64,000 nt of DNA from Clostridium tertium. GTDB taxonomy: Bacteria > Bacillota > Clostridia > Clostridiales > Clostridiaceae. The notes below the pieces were generated by a model. That model was not told where the DNA came from. It was given only the letters and a program-made list of their open reading frames with translations, and did no database searches. The first letter of the stretch is position 1, and each line of letters starts with the position of its first letter. This document shows, in pieces, positions 35,500 to 45,223 of this stretch. Position numbers and translations under genes: made by a program. The stretch spans positions 120,540 to 184,539 of the forward strand of contig NZ_JAGGJY010000006.1 of NCBI RefSeq assembly GCF_017873245.1. Reading direction: 5' to 3'.

Positions 35500-36594
35500 T
35501 TATTTAGAATCTTTTAATAATTTTTCTTTAGACTTAAATTTAAAGTAGTAAGTAGAAAATACTATAAGAGGTATTAAAATAAAACTAAATAAATTAATTA
35601 TTTGTAAATACTTTAATACATCATAAAGTACATAGTTATTCATTCCTAAAAAGCTTGATAAAACAAATACTATAAAAGTATATATCCCTATAAAAAGACG
35701 TTTATCTTTAATATATTTTCCTAGGATTAATAAGATACTATAAGTAGCTAATACATACTTTATAAAGAAGCCTAAAACTGTTTGGATTATGAAAAATAAT
35801 TCCCCAAACTCTAAAAATCCTGCTACTTCAATTCTTTGCCCTAATATAAATTCTGGATAAAAAATATTTGCAGATCTTAGTGGACCAAAAGCTGTAATTA
35901 CTCCAATTATTGAAATAACAACAAATGCAGAAGTTATAACTCCAGCATAAAGAGTATGTTTTCTTATATGTTCAAATTCATTTATATACTTTAAAAATGG
36001 TATTGCAATCATAAATGAGGAAAATCCACCTAAAATGAGGAAAAGAGAAACAGTAAAGCCTGAAGATATACCGTTTCCAAGTACAGGTAATAAATTATTT
36101 ATATCCTTATAACTTTGAGTTAATGCAAAAAATACTATTCCATTTATTATAATTACAAAAACACTTACTAAAACAAATATTAATATAGTACGCAACCTTT
36201 TATTAAAAATAAAAAGTGATGGAAGTATAAAAAATATTAATGCATACCAAACTGGAGTTTCAAGAAATAATGTAGAATGTAATACATTAGCCTCAACAGC
36301 AGCTGACTCAATAGCATTTATAAATAAAGTAAGTGTAAATATAAGCATTAAAATAACGCTTATGGCTTTTGGCATAGAACGAGCAAAAATATCATTTATA
36401 TCAAAAGTCTTAGTGGAAACACAAATATTAATTATATAAATTAAAAAGATAACAAATATAATTGATGCAATAAGAGAAGCAAGCCAAGTATCTCTTCCCC
36501 CTATATCTATGAATATAGATGGATATGTTTTAACAGATATAAATGCCACCCCAATTATAAATAATATAAAATGTTTACTAGAAATTTTATTCAT
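35500..36594 (-). CDS. gerKB: Spore germination receptor permease subunit (GerAB/GerKB)
   Basis: This 364-residue protein of the spore-germination (GerAB) branch of amino-acid permeases has about ten membrane helices. The family segment IGVAFISVKTYPSIFIDIGGRDTW appears near the N-terminus (shown in part: YPSIFIDIGGRDTW). It forms the nutrient-sensing subunit of a germinant receptor in the spore inner membrane. It is divergent from gerKA-gerKC, the arrangement known from Clostridium perfringens, which is the basis for the symbol. GGGTGG precedes the ATG. Confidence 0.9.
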   Translation of the reverse strand: MNKISSKHFILFIIGVAFISVKTYPSIFIDIGGRDTWLASLIASIIFVIFLIYIINICVSTKTFDINDIFARSMPKAISVILMLIFTLTLFINAIESAAVEANVLHSTLFLETPVWYALIFFILPSLFIFNKRLRTILIFVLVSVFVIIINGIVFFALTQSYKDINNLLPVLGNGISSGFTVSLFLILGGFSSFMIAIPFLKYINEFEHIRKHTLYAGVITSAFVVISIIGVITAFGPLRSANIFYPEFILGQRIEVAGFLEFGELFFIIQTVLGFFIKYVLATYSILLILGKYIKDKRLFIGIYTFIVFVLSSFLGMNNYVLYDVLKYLQIINLFSFILIPLIVFSTYYFKFKSKEKLLKDSK

Positions 36595-36617
36595 TATTAA
36601 CCACCCTTCTAAAGTTA

Positions 36618-36864
36618 ATGGGAAAAGTGAAAGAATGAAAGAGTGAAAAGTTATTGAAATAATTTAGCTTTGCTAAATTTAAGAAATATAATTAATAATT
36701 CTTTCATTTTTTTATTAATACAATGTAAAAAATATATTAATGAATTAATGAAAGACTTTCTGAAACAATCTTTATTTCAATAAATTTAAGCTACTAATTT
36801 AATAGAAAAACTCCATAGGAGTTTAACCTTGATTTTTTCATTCTTTAATTCTTTCATTCTTTCA
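36618..36864. repeat. MITE-like intergenic element with inverted ends (copy A)
   Basis: The 334-bp gap between gerKB and gerKA holds inverted arms TGAAAGAATGAAAGA (36628-36642) and its exact complement (36850-36864). Inside are the hairpins AATTTAGCTTTGCTAAATT (36661-36679) and AAACTCC-ATA-GGAGTTT (36808-36824). It begins with ATGGGAAAAGT, an 11-mer shared with 41210-41220. It resembles the element at 45224-45411 in layout. Promoters for both ger units must lie in or next to it. Confidence 0.6.
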
Positions 36865-36928
36865 TAGTATTAGCAAAAAAATGAATATTAAACAGTTTTT
36901 CAACAAATAATACAATCAGGTGATGTAT

Positions 36929-38344
36929 ATGAATAATTTAGAATATGTAAAAGAGAAATTAAAAAACTCTTTTGATGTTAAGTATAGACCGGTTCAAACG
37001 GTTATTGGTAAAGCGACAGTAGTATTTATCGATGATTTATGTAATGTAAATATGATAAGTGAATATGTACTTTTACCTTTAAGAGGTTTTGGAAAGATAA
37101 AACCAGAGGTAGGAAGTGTTACTTCTATAAAAGAAATAATAGAAAATGTTTTAGATATAGGAGCAACAGATATTGCAAAGGATGTAGATGATGCAATAAT
37201 GCACATATTATCTGGAGATCCAGCTGTGATTTTTGAAGATTATGAAGAAATCATATTCGTAGAAACTAAGGGATTTCCAGTAAGAGGGGTTGGGACTCCA
37301 GAAACAGAATCAGTATTAAAGGGACCAAGGGAAGGATTTAATGAATTAATAGTTAATAATGTTGCATTAATTAGAAGAAGAATTAAAAATCCAGATTTAA
37401 AATTTGAAGCTGTAGTTGTTGGAGAAAAATCTCAAACTGCAGTTGCTGTATGTTATTTAGAGGGTGTAGCTCCAAAAGATTTGGTGGAAAATGTCAAAGA
37501 AAAAGTAAGTAGTTTAGATTTGAGATTTATTTTGGACACTAATTATATTGAAGATGCTTTAAAAAATCAAAAAAGTTTTTTTGATACAGTAGGTTATACT
37601 GAAAAACCTGATGAAGTTAGTGCGAAATTATTAGAAGGAAGAATTGGTGTAATAGTTGATGGAACACCATTTGTTATTACTGTACCATATTTCTTTTTAG
37701 AAAATTTTCAAATGCCAGATGATTATTACTTAAATAAGTACTATACAAATTTTAATCGCATATTAAGATGGTTTGCATTTTTTATAGCAACATTAGTACC
37801 AGGATTATATGTAGCAATAATAACATATCATTTTTCGATGATACCATCATTATTTATGTTTAGACTTGCAGTATCAAGGGCAGGAGTTCCGTTTCCTACT
37901 TTTCTTGAGGTAATATTAATGATGCTAGCATTTCAATTTATAAAAGAAGCAGGACTTAGACTTCCACAACCAATAGGTGGAGCAATGAGTATAGTTTCAG
38001 CTTTAATTTTAGGAGATGCAGCAGTTGGAGCAGGGATAGCATCAAGAATAACAATAATAGTTGTAGCTTTAAGTACGTTATCATACTTCCTAATTCCAAA
38101 GCTTTATGGAGCGGTTTCATTTTGGGCAATAGTTCTAGTTGTATTTTCTGCTGCATTTGGTATACCGGGGTTTTTATGCGGAGCTTTATTACTACTAATA
38201 CAGTTAGCTGAATTAGATTCAATTGGATATCAATTTTTATTTCCAGTTGGAAGTATTAACGAATATAGATTTAAAGATGTGGTACTTAGAGGTAGTTTAG
38301 GTAAGATCTCAAAGGATTTTATAAAAAAGGGGGATGAAAAATGA
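36929..38344 (+). CDS. gerKA: Spore germination receptor subunit A (GerAA/GerKA)
   Basis: The 471-residue protein has a soluble N-terminal region (about residues 1-280) with VYLL-type GerA motifs such as GPREGFNELIVNN and RRRIKNPDLK. A C-terminal membrane domain of about five helices includes PQPIGGAMSIVSALILGDAA. It is the largest subunit of the GerA-type nutrient receptor. I chose ATG 36929, after AGGTGA; GTG 36920 and ATG 36923 lie within the ribosome-site region. It overlaps gerKC by 4 bp. Confidence 0.93.
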   Translation: MNNLEYVKEKLKNSFDVKYRPVQTVIGKATVVFIDDLCNVNMISEYVLLPLRGFGKIKPEVGSVTSIKEIIENVLDIGATDIAKDVDDAIMHILSGDPAVIFEDYEEIIFVETKGFPVRGVGTPETESVLKGPREGFNELIVNNVALIRRRIKNPDLKFEAVVVGEKSQTAVAVCYLEGVAPKDLVENVKEKVSSLDLRFILDTNYIEDALKNQKSFFDTVGYTEKPDEVSAKLLEGRIGVIVDGTPFVITVPYFFLENFQMPDDYYLNKYYTNFNRILRWFAFFIATLVPGLYVAIITYHFSMIPSLFMFRLAVSRAGVPFPTFLEVILMMLAFQFIKEAGLRLPQPIGGAMSIVSALILGDAAVGAGIASRITIIVVALSTLSYFLIPKLYGAVSFWAIVLVVFSAAFGIPGFLCGALLLLIQLAELDSIGYQFLFPVGSINEYRFKDVVLRGSLGKISKDFIKKGDEK

Positions 38345-39459
38345 AATTAAAAAGACTAAGTAAGATTTTAGCAGTATTTTTTATTCCTTTATTGTTAGTT
38401 GGTTGCTTTAATTATAGAGATATAAATAAAGTTAGTTTTGCAACTAGTATAATTTTTGACACAGATGATTTTGGAAGAGCGATAGTTTATGTTGATTGTG
38501 TTAAACCTTATAGAAGTACTAATGAAAGTTCAGATAAAGGAAAAAGAATAATATATAAAGGAATAGGCAAGACAGCATTGGAAGCTTTAAGAGATGTAAA
38601 TTTAGCTTCAAGTTATGAATTAAATTATTCACAAAATAGAGCATATATATTTACTGAAAAGGCTACAAGAAATGGAATAAAAAGATATGTTGATTTAATC
38701 AATAATAATCAAGAATTTCAAATTAAGCCGTATATGTTCATTTATTTTGGAGAAGTTGATGAATTGCTTAAAATTACTTCTAGTGATGAAGAATATTTAG
38801 GATTATATTTAGAAGAATTAGTTCATAAGAATAAGAGAAATCCAAGAGCAATGAGAGCAAATATAAATGACTATTTAAGTAATTCCATAACAGCTAGTGA
38901 TACATATATTGTTGGTGCAATTGAAATAAGAGAAGATGCATTAGATAAAAAGATAGAAATTGGTGGTGGGGCAATAATCAAGGATAATAAATTAGTTGAG
39001 AAAATAGATTCTAAAGATGCTATGAGCTATAATTTATTTATGAATAATATTAGAAGAGGAACACTTGAAATGTCTAATCCACAATCACAGCAAGGATTTA
39101 TTACATTAGATATTTTAGATAATAGTACAGAAAGTAAACTTAAGTATGATGGAGAAAATATTACTTTAGTTAAAAATTTAGAAATGAAGGTTTCAGTCGC
39201 AGAAATTCAAGGTAGGCTTATAGTTGATAATGAACTTTTGAAATATATAAAAGATGTTAAAGAAGAAGAAATAGAAAGCTATCTTAAAGATATATTTAAT
39301 AAGTATAAAGAAAAACAAATAGATGTTTTTGAGGTTGAAAGACTTTTAGATATATATTATCCTAAAGCAGCAGTGTATAATCCGATTGCAAATACTAATT
39401 TGGAAGTTAATGTTAATTTAATAGTTGAAGGAACTGGATTAGTAAAAGATAGTCTATAA
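38341..39459 (+). CDS. gerKC: Spore germination receptor lipoprotein subunit C (GerAC/GerKC)
   Basis: This 372-residue lipoprotein has the lipobox LLVGC with C22 as the lipidated cysteine, followed by NYRDINKVSFATSI, typical of GerAC. It completes the gerKB/gerKA/gerKC receptor. The lipoprotein acts on the outer face of the spore inner membrane. It is translationally coupled to gerKA (4-bp overlap). No strong terminator is visible directly after it. Confidence 0.92.
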   Translation: MKLKRLSKILAVFFIPLLLVGCFNYRDINKVSFATSIIFDTDDFGRAIVYVDCVKPYRSTNESSDKGKRIIYKGIGKTALEALRDVNLASSYELNYSQNRAYIFTEKATRNGIKRYVDLINNNQEFQIKPYMFIYFGEVDELLKITSSDEEYLGLYLEELVHKNKRNPRAMRANINDYLSNSITASDTYIVGAIEIREDALDKKIEIGGGAIIKDNKLVEKIDSKDAMSYNLFMNNIRRGTLEMSNPQSQQGFITLDILDNSTESKLKYDGENITLVKNLEMKVSVAEIQGRLIVDNELLKYIKDVKEEEIESYLKDIFNKYKEKQIDVFEVERLLDIYYPKAAVYNPIANTNLEVNVNLIVEGTGLVKDSL

Positions 39460-39586
39460 TAAATACTGCAATGAAAATGATTTAGAGGGCAAAAAGTTAT
39501 TGATATTAAAATGGAAATAAAGTAATATTAAGTTATAGATTATCTGAATTCGATTCATACTATATAAGATGAGATGGGGAGGGAGT

Positions 39587-40666
39587 ATGGACGATTATAA
39601 AGCAATGTATCACCAACTTAAGTTAGAGTACGAAGGATATCAGAAAATCACTGAAGAAAAAATACAAGAATTAAGTTCTGTTAATATTCAGCATGAGAAA
39701 AATCTTGATATGCTTTCAAATGTAATATTAATTAGTAACTATATAAACTCAAATTTAAGTAGTAAAAATATAATACCTATGATAAATGATATGATAATAG
39801 GAATTATAGGTGTAACTCAATCTACAATATATTTGTTAGAAGACTCTAAGTTTGTTATCAAGGCTACTAATGGTACACAAGATAGTATAGCTATTACAGA
39901 AGAATGTAAAAATTACATAAGTAAAAATAAGACATTTATCTTAAATTCAAAAGAACCAATTGTAAAAGATGAATTAAATAATATATATATTCATTCAAGG
40001 ATGGGGGTACCAATAAAAGTTGCTGAAAAATTTATAGGATATATTGTAGCTGACCATACCCATTATAATTTTTTATCAGAGTTTCATGAAATATTCCTAA
40101 GTTCAATAGCAAGTCAAATTGCAATAGCTCTAGAAAATTCTATACTATATAAAAAAATAGAAAGGGCAGCTAAGTATGATGCATTAATAGGTATCTATAA
40201 TAGAAAGACTTTTTATGAAATTATAGAAGAAAGGTTATCTAATGAAGGCGTAGATAAATATGCAATAGTAATGATTGATTTAGATAACTTTAAAAAAGTA
40301 AATGATACTTTAGGACATCAATTTGGTGATAAAGTTTTAATAGAAACTGCAAATTTAATTAGGAGTATGTTAGAGCCAAAAGATATAATTGCAAGATATG
40401 GTGGGGAAGAAATAATACTATATATAGATTGCAATGGTGATAATGAAGATGTATATATAAGAATAGATAAAATAAGAAATTCAGTATCAAGTAATTTAGT
40501 TTCAAATGAAAATAATGAAAGAAGTATTACTGCAAGTTTTGGAGTAGGCTTTTATCCTAATGATGGGAAGACACTTGAAACTGTTATTAATTGTGCAGAT
40601 AGGTTTCTTTATAAAGCAAAGCACGCAGGAAAAAATAAAGTTATGAGTTCGCATTTTTTTAGATAA
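39587..40666 (+). CDS. GAF-GGDEF diguanylate cyclase
   Basis: The 359-residue soluble enzyme has an N-terminal coiled coil (residues 1-45), a GAF sensor domain (about 50-185) and a GGDEF domain (about 195-355). RYGGEEIILY gives an intact active-site GGEEx motif, so c-di-GMP synthesis from GTP is expected. The position of the inhibitory I-site (RxxD) reads EPKD, so product inhibition at that site is probably absent. I chose ATG 39587, four bases after GGGAGG, over ATG 39569. It is monocistronic. Confidence 0.93.
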   Translation: MDDYKAMYHQLKLEYEGYQKITEEKIQELSSVNIQHEKNLDMLSNVILISNYINSNLSSKNIIPMINDMIIGIIGVTQSTIYLLEDSKFVIKATNGTQDSIAITEECKNYISKNKTFILNSKEPIVKDELNNIYIHSRMGVPIKVAEKFIGYIVADHTHYNFLSEFHEIFLSSIASQIAIALENSILYKKIERAAKYDALIGIYNRKTFYEIIEERLSNEGVDKYAIVMIDLDNFKKVNDTLGHQFGDKVLIETANLIRSMLEPKDIIARYGGEEIILYIDCNGDNEDVYIRIDKIRNSVSSNLVSNENNERSITASFGVGFYPNDGKTLETVINCADRFLYKAKHAGKNKVMSSHFFR

Positions 40667-40708
40667 AAGATAGAGATTAAGGTATTTTCTCTATCTTTTA
40701 TTATTTTT
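40665..40708 (+). terminator. Terminator after the diguanylate cyclase gene
   Basis: A 12-bp perfect stem (AAAAGATAGAGA and its complement) with an 11-base loop is followed by ATTATTTTTT. Confidence 0.8.
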
Positions 40709-40791
40709 TATATTATATTGTAAATAATTTCAATGCTGTAGAATATATATAAATTAAGAGAATAAAAATTCTATAAGAGGAGTGGATTCCA

Positions 40792-41205
40792 ATGATTCAA
40801 GTTTTTTGCGCAAAGAGAGGGGCAGGTAAAACTAAAAGATTAATAGAACTTGCAAATGAACATTTAAGCAAAGCAAAAGGGGATTCAGTTTATATTGATG
40901 ATGATGCTAGACGTATGATGCAACTTAAAGGTAAGATAAGGTTTATAAATACTAATGAGCTTGGCGTAATAGATTGTGATAGCTTTTACGGATTACTTTG
41001 TGGAGTTATATCTCAAAATTATGATGTTGAAAATATATATATAGATGCTTTATCAAGTATAGTTACTAAAAATATGTCTGAATCAGCTAAACTGTTTGGA
41101 AAGTTAAAGGAATTCTCTCAAAAATTTAATTTAAATTTGTATATAAATTTGAATTGTGAATGTAGTGATGAACTACCAGATTTGATAAGGGAATATGTGG
41201 CTTAG
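40792..41205 (+). CDS. Small P-loop ATPase-like protein, unknown function
   Basis: This 137-residue protein opens with IQVFCAKRGAGKTKRLIELA. GAGKT is a short Walker A motif, and ENIYIDAL near residue 87 is Walker-B-like. It has no other recognisable domain; related clostridial proteins are loosely labelled PilT-like or ATP-binding. GAGGAGTGG precedes the ATG. It is soluble and stands alone between the diguanylate cyclase and tyrS genes, with no operon partner to suggest a function. Confidence 0.75.
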   Translation: MIQVFCAKRGAGKTKRLIELANEHLSKAKGDSVYIDDDARRMMQLKGKIRFINTNELGVIDCDSFYGLLCGVISQNYDVENIYIDALSSIVTKNMSESAKLFGKLKEFSQKFNLNLYINLNCECSDELPDLIREYVA

Positions 41206-41671
41206 AGGAATGGGAAAAGTTAAATAATTATGGAAATAACTCATGCAAGCTGAGTTATTAAAAATGAGAAATGAAAAAGAGAAGTAATGGGAATAATGGG
41301 GGATGGTTCGGAAATTCTGAGTGGTTGAGAATTTAGAGAGTAGAAGTATAAATGGATAAAGAGGGGTCTGGGAGTCTGGATTATGTGAATTACAAAGTTG
41401 TATGAATGAATATTATTTAAAATTTAAATTTGTATTTTAAGTTCAAATTTTGAATAATGAATAAGAGAATTTTAGTTATAATTTGGATTAACAGAATTAA
41501 TAATAATTAAGTGTCGCAGATTTAGTAATGAGGGGTGATTCTAGTATATTGAATTACTCCTTTGTTATATTCTCAAAATATAACAATAGTATCATTAGTT
41601 GTTTTATTGTTGATAATATTTTAATAAAAAGATATACTATAATAAGTAAAATAAATAGGAGGTTACGTAGA
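41206..41671. other. Purine-rich intergenic region upstream of tyrS
   Basis: This 466-bp stretch has no supported gene. It starts with ATGGGAAAAGT (41210-41220), shared with the element at 36618. A hairpin with 9-bp arms AATAACTCA/TGAGTTATT lies at 41234-41258. Bases 41265-41385 are strongly G/A-rich on the plus strand and unlike the surrounding AT-rich spacers. A TATAAT at 41638-41643 is the likely tyrS -10. I found no T-box signature (no GGTGG-ACCGCG-like motif, no T-tailed terminator). Confidence 0.5.
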
Positions 41672-42892
41672 ATGGCTAATGTTTTAGACGAGTTATTAGA
41701 TCGTGGATACATAAAGCAATTTACTCATGAGGATGAAACTAGAGAATTGCTAGAAAAGGAGAAAATAACTTTTTATATAGGCTTTGATCCAACAGCAGAT
41801 AGTTTACATGTTGGACATTTCATTGCGTTAATGTTTATGGCACATATGCAAAAGGCAGGACATAGACCAATTGCACTTCTTGGTGGTGGAACTGCAATGG
41901 TAGGGGATCCATCAGGAAAAACAGATATGAGAACTATGCTTACAAAAGAACAAATTCAACATAATGTTGATTCAATAAAGAAGCAAATGGAGAGATTTAT
42001 AGATTTTTCTGATGATAAAGCAATATTAGTTAATAATGCAGATTGGCTATTAAACTTAAATTATGTAGATTTCTTAAGAGAAGTTGGAGTTCATTTTTCT
42101 GTAAATAGAATGCTTACAGCTGAATGTTTTAAACAAAGATTAGAAAAGGGACTTTCTTTCTTAGAGTTTAATTATATGTTAATGCAAGGATATGACTTCT
42201 ACGTATTAAATCAAAAGTATGGTTGCAAAATGCAATTAGGTGGAGATGACCAATGGTCAAATATGATTGCTGGTGTTGAATTAGTTAGAAGAAAGGCTCA
42301 AGGTCAATCAATGGCAATGACTTGTTCTTTATTAACTAATAGCCAAGGACAAAAGATGGGAAAAACAGTAGGGGGAGCTTTATGGCTTGATCCAGAAAAA
42401 ACTTCACCATTTGACTTTTATCAATACTGGAGAAATGTAGATGATGCAGATGTAGAAAAATGTTTATCATTATTAACATTTGTTCCAATGGATGAAGTTA
42501 GAGAAATATGTTCTGTAGAGGGAGCAGCTATAAATGAAGCTAAAAAGCGTCTTGCTTTTGAAGTTACAAAGCTAGTTCATGGAGAAGAAGAAGCAACTAA
42601 AGCTAAAAGTGCAGCAGAAGCTTTATTCTCAGGTGGAGTTGATATGAGCAATGTTCCTACAGTAACTATAAGCAAGGAAAAGTTAGGATCAACTATTTTA
42701 GATATAATGGCTGAAAATAAAATAGTTCCATCTAAAGCAGAAGGAAGAAGATTAATTCAACAAGGTGGATTATCTTTAAATGGAGAAAAAGTAACTGAAG
42801 TTACTAGAACTTTAGAAGAATCAGATTTAGAAGATGGTTCAGCATTACTTAAAAGAGGAAAGAAAAACTATAATAAGATAGTTGTAGAATAA
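41672..42892 (+). CDS. tyrS: Tyrosyl-tRNA synthetase
   Basis: This class I synthetase for tRNA-Tyr has 406 residues. The HVGHFIA (HIGH) motif and [11 protein letters not shown] (KMSKS-type) are intact, and an S4-like RNA-binding tail follows ([20 protein letters not shown]). I chose ATG 41672, which follows AGGAGG by nine bases. An in-frame ATG at 41528 would add 48 residues with no resemblance to TyrS. It is followed by an unusually GC-rich terminator. Confidence 0.97.
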   Translation: MANVLDELLDRGYIKQFTHEDETRELLEKEKITFYIGFDPTADSLHVGHFIALMFMAHMQKAGHRPIALLGGGTAMVGDPSGKTDMRTMLTKEQIQHNVDSIKKQMERFIDFSDDKAILVNNADWLLNLNYVDFLREVGVHFSVNRMLTAECFKQRLEKGLSFLEFNYMLMQGYDFYVLNQKYGCKMQLGGDDQWSNMIAGVELVRRKAQGQSMAMTCSLLTNSQGQKMGKTVGGALWLDPEKTSPFDFYQYWRNVDDADVEKCLSLLTFVPMDEVREICSVEGAAINEAKKRLAFEVTKLVHGEEEATKAKSAAEALFSGGVDMSNVPTVTISKEKLGSTILDIMAENKIVPSKAEGRRLIQQGGLSLNGEKVTEVTRTLEESDLEDGSALLKRGKKNYNKIVVE

Positions 42893-42896
42893 AAAA

Positions 42897-42935
42897 CTTA
42901 AGGGAGTCGCGTTACGCGACTCCCTTAAGCTTTTG
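42897..42935 (+). terminator. Strong GC-rich terminator after tyrS
   Basis: A perfect 15-bp stem (CTTAAGGGAGTCGCG and its complement) with a TTA triloop is flanked by AAAAA before and CTTTT after. It is the most GC-rich hairpin in the window. Confidence 0.9.
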
Positions 42936-42999
42936 ATTAAAAAATACTATTTTTAATCAAATTTAGATAACTACATAATAAGGAATATTTATATATTAT

Positions 43000-44451
43000 T
43001 TATGAGAGATTACTATTATTTTCTAATGGTAAAGTTAATTTTACTTTTATTTCATTACCATTAACTATGCTGATTGAACCATTATGATCTTTAATAATTT
43101 CGTTACATAAGTATAATCCTAAGCCTGTACTATACTCATCATTAGAAGAATTTGACTTCGTAAATGGTTCAAAAATATGATTATAAACATCTTCAGGTAT
43201 AGGATTTTCAACGAAGTTAGTAATTTCTATAGTATATTTATCATCAGAAGTATAAGAGCTTATAGTAATAATAGAATCTTTACTAGAGTATTTTATTGCA
43301 TTATCTAATACATTAATTAAAACTTCTTTTATTTTATTTGGTTTAAAGTGTACTGTTTCTTTTGATATATTTGAGTTTATTTTTAAGTTATATTTTTCTG
43401 CTTTAATACTTAAATCAGAAATTGTTTGATTAATAATCTTAGAAATTTCTGTATATTCATAAGTATCTTTTATAGCGGATAATCCTTTTGAAATTTTTAT
43501 TATTTCAAGTACTAATGTATTTAATCTTTCACTTTCTGAATGGATTCTATCAATAGCACGATATTTAAATTCCTCATCATCTACAACATTTTCTAAAATC
43601 ATTTCTGAATATCCAATAATTGAAGTTAGAGGTGTTTTAAGTTCATGAGTAACAGTATCAAAGAATATTTTCCAGCTTAAAGCTAATTTTTCAACTTTTT
43701 CCTTTTCTTTTTCAATATCTAAAATTTGGTCTTGTATTTTGGATTTCATGTTAATAAACTCTCTAGACAATATAGATATTTCATCATTTTCTTTTGCATT
43801 GATATCTATATTTATATCATAATTTCCTACACTTAATTCCTTTGAAGCTGAAGTTAATTTTTCTATTGGACTAACTATTTTATTTGTTAATCTATAAGAA
43901 ATAGCAAATATAAAAATGATAAGTGATATTTCAATTAAAGTTAATATGCTTGTAGCTTTCATATAGTCTGAATAAAGATAAGTATAGTCCTTAGTTAAAT
44001 TGATTATTCCAATGTAAGATTCATTAATTATTATTGGATAGGAAAGCATTCCAATAAGATTGTTATTGTTATATTTTATATCAACAATAGTTTTACCAGA
44101 TTTAATATCAGGAATATTTTCAGCAAATTCAGGATTAGCTTTTTCTAAATTAGAAGCAAGCACGTTACCATCTATATCGCATATTTGAATGTTGCTATCA
44201 TAGTTAATTGAAATATATTCTATTAAATATTTACTTTCTTGAGATAAAGCTTTATCTTTGTATAGATAATTTCTAACTGACAATGTATATTTAACAGATT
44301 CGCGAGTACTTTTCATTATTTCTTTTAATGAAGAGGTAACTGTGCTTTCCATATTATCTTTTAATATTTTTCTAACAGATATATTTAATGAAATTCCTAG
44401 TAGTACAATTGTAAGAGTAATAATTAAAGTGAATTTGAATTTAATTTTCAT
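43000..44451 (-). CDS. Sensor histidine kinase
   Basis: The 483-residue membrane kinase has a helix at about 7-27, an extracytoplasmic sensor of about 130 residues (single-Cache-like), a second helix near 165-185, a HAMP domain, a HisKA domain with FDTVTHELKTPLTSIIGYSE (phospho-acceptor H269) and a HATPase domain ending with GLGLYLCNEIIKDHNG. It should phosphorylate the response regulator encoded 2 bp upstream in the same operon. The signal is unknown. Confidence 0.93.
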   Translation of the reverse strand: MKIKFKFTLIITLTIVLLGISLNISVRKILKDNMESTVTSSLKEIMKSTRESVKYTLSVRNYLYKDKALSQESKYLIEYISINYDSNIQICDIDGNVLASNLEKANPEFAENIPDIKSGKTIVDIKYNNNNLIGMLSYPIIINESYIGIINLTKDYTYLYSDYMKATSILTLIEISLIIFIFAISYRLTNKIVSPIEKLTSASKELSVGNYDINIDINAKENDEISILSREFINMKSKIQDQILDIEKEKEKVEKLALSWKIFFDTVTHELKTPLTSIIGYSEMILENVVDDEEFKYRAIDRIHSESERLNTLVLEIIKISKGLSAIKDTYEYTEISKIINQTISDLSIKAEKYNLKINSNISKETVHFKPNKIKEVLINVLDNAIKYSSKDSIITISSYTSDDKYTIEITNFVENPIPEDVYNHIFEPFTKSNSSNDEYSTGLGLYLCNEIIKDHNGSISIVNGNEIKVKLTLPLENNSNLS

Positions 44452-44453
44452 AC

Positions 44454-45137
44454 TTACCTCATCATATATCCAACACCAAAAACTGTTTCAATCACAGATG
44501 GTTGTCCATTTGTATCAAGTTTACTTCTAATTCTTCTTATATGAATATCTACAGTTCTTATATCGCCATCATAAGAAAACTCCCAAATATTATCTATAAG
44601 TTGTTCTCTAGAAAAAACTTTATTTCTATTTTGAACAAAGAATTCAAGAAACTCATATTCCTTTGGTTTTAATTGAATAACTTCATCATTTTTTAAAACA
44701 GTTCTGTTATTAAAATTAATCTTTATATTTGAATTTATCTTAATGAAATTTTTATTATCTTTAGAAGCAGACTTTTCAATACGTCTAAATACAGCCTTAA
44801 TTCTACTTGTAACTTCTTTTATATGGAATGGTTTAGTAATATAATCATCAGCTCCAAGCTCAAGTCCAAGAACTTTATCAAATACATCATTTTTAGCTGT
44901 AAGAATTATAATAGGAATAGTATATTTAGCATTTATATCTTTACAAAAGTCAAAACCACTTCCATCGGGTAAATTTAAATCTAACAAAATTAAATCGGGT
45001 AAAGAGGTATTTAAAAAATCATTAGCTTCTTTTAAAGAAAAGACACTATGAGGTAAATACCCTTCAGCCTTTAAAGTATGAAATAGTATATCATTTATAG
45101 ATTTATCATCTTCAACAATAAGTACTTGAGTATTCAT
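44454..45137 (-). CDS. OmpR/PhoB-family response regulator
   Basis: The 227-residue protein has a receiver domain with phospho-acceptor D53 (LILLDLNLPDG) and the conserved Lys in YITKPF. Its C-terminal winged helix contains KEYEFLEFFVQNRNKVFSREQ and TVDIHIRRIRSKLD. It is the partner of the adjacent histidine kinase. AAGGAGAA precedes the ATG. Targets are not identifiable here; the TPR lipoprotein genes upstream are on the same strand but separated by a 276-bp repeat-bearing gap. Confidence 0.95.
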   Translation of the reverse strand: MNTQVLIVEDDKSINDILFHTLKAEGYLPHSVFSLKEANDFLNTSLPDLILLDLNLPDGSGFDFCKDINAKYTIPIIILTAKNDVFDKVLGLELGADDYITKPFHIKEVTSRIKAVFRRIEKSASKDNKNFIKINSNIKINFNNRTVLKNDEVIQLKPKEYEFLEFFVQNRNKVFSREQLIDNIWEFSYDGDIRTVDIHIRRIRSKLDTNGQPSVIETVFGVGYMMR

Positions 45138-45223
45138 TACACATTCTCCTTAATATGGATATTATAATTTAATTATATTAAATATATTTTAAATAATATA
45201 TAGAAGTATAAAACTATTAGTAT

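Noticed and set aside
41320..41345. GGTTCGGAAATTCTGAG resembles a tRNA T-arm
   Set aside because: No acceptor stem, D-arm or anticodon arm can be built around it.
41206..41671. Possible T-box leader for tyrS
   Set aside because: No T-box consensus, no antiterminator/terminator pair with a T run and no clear specifier stem were visible; only a purine-rich spacer and a -10 box.
41528..41671. In-frame 48-residue N-terminal extension of tyrS
   Set aside because: It has no ribosome site and no resemblance to TyrS, and AGGAGG lies before ATG 41672.
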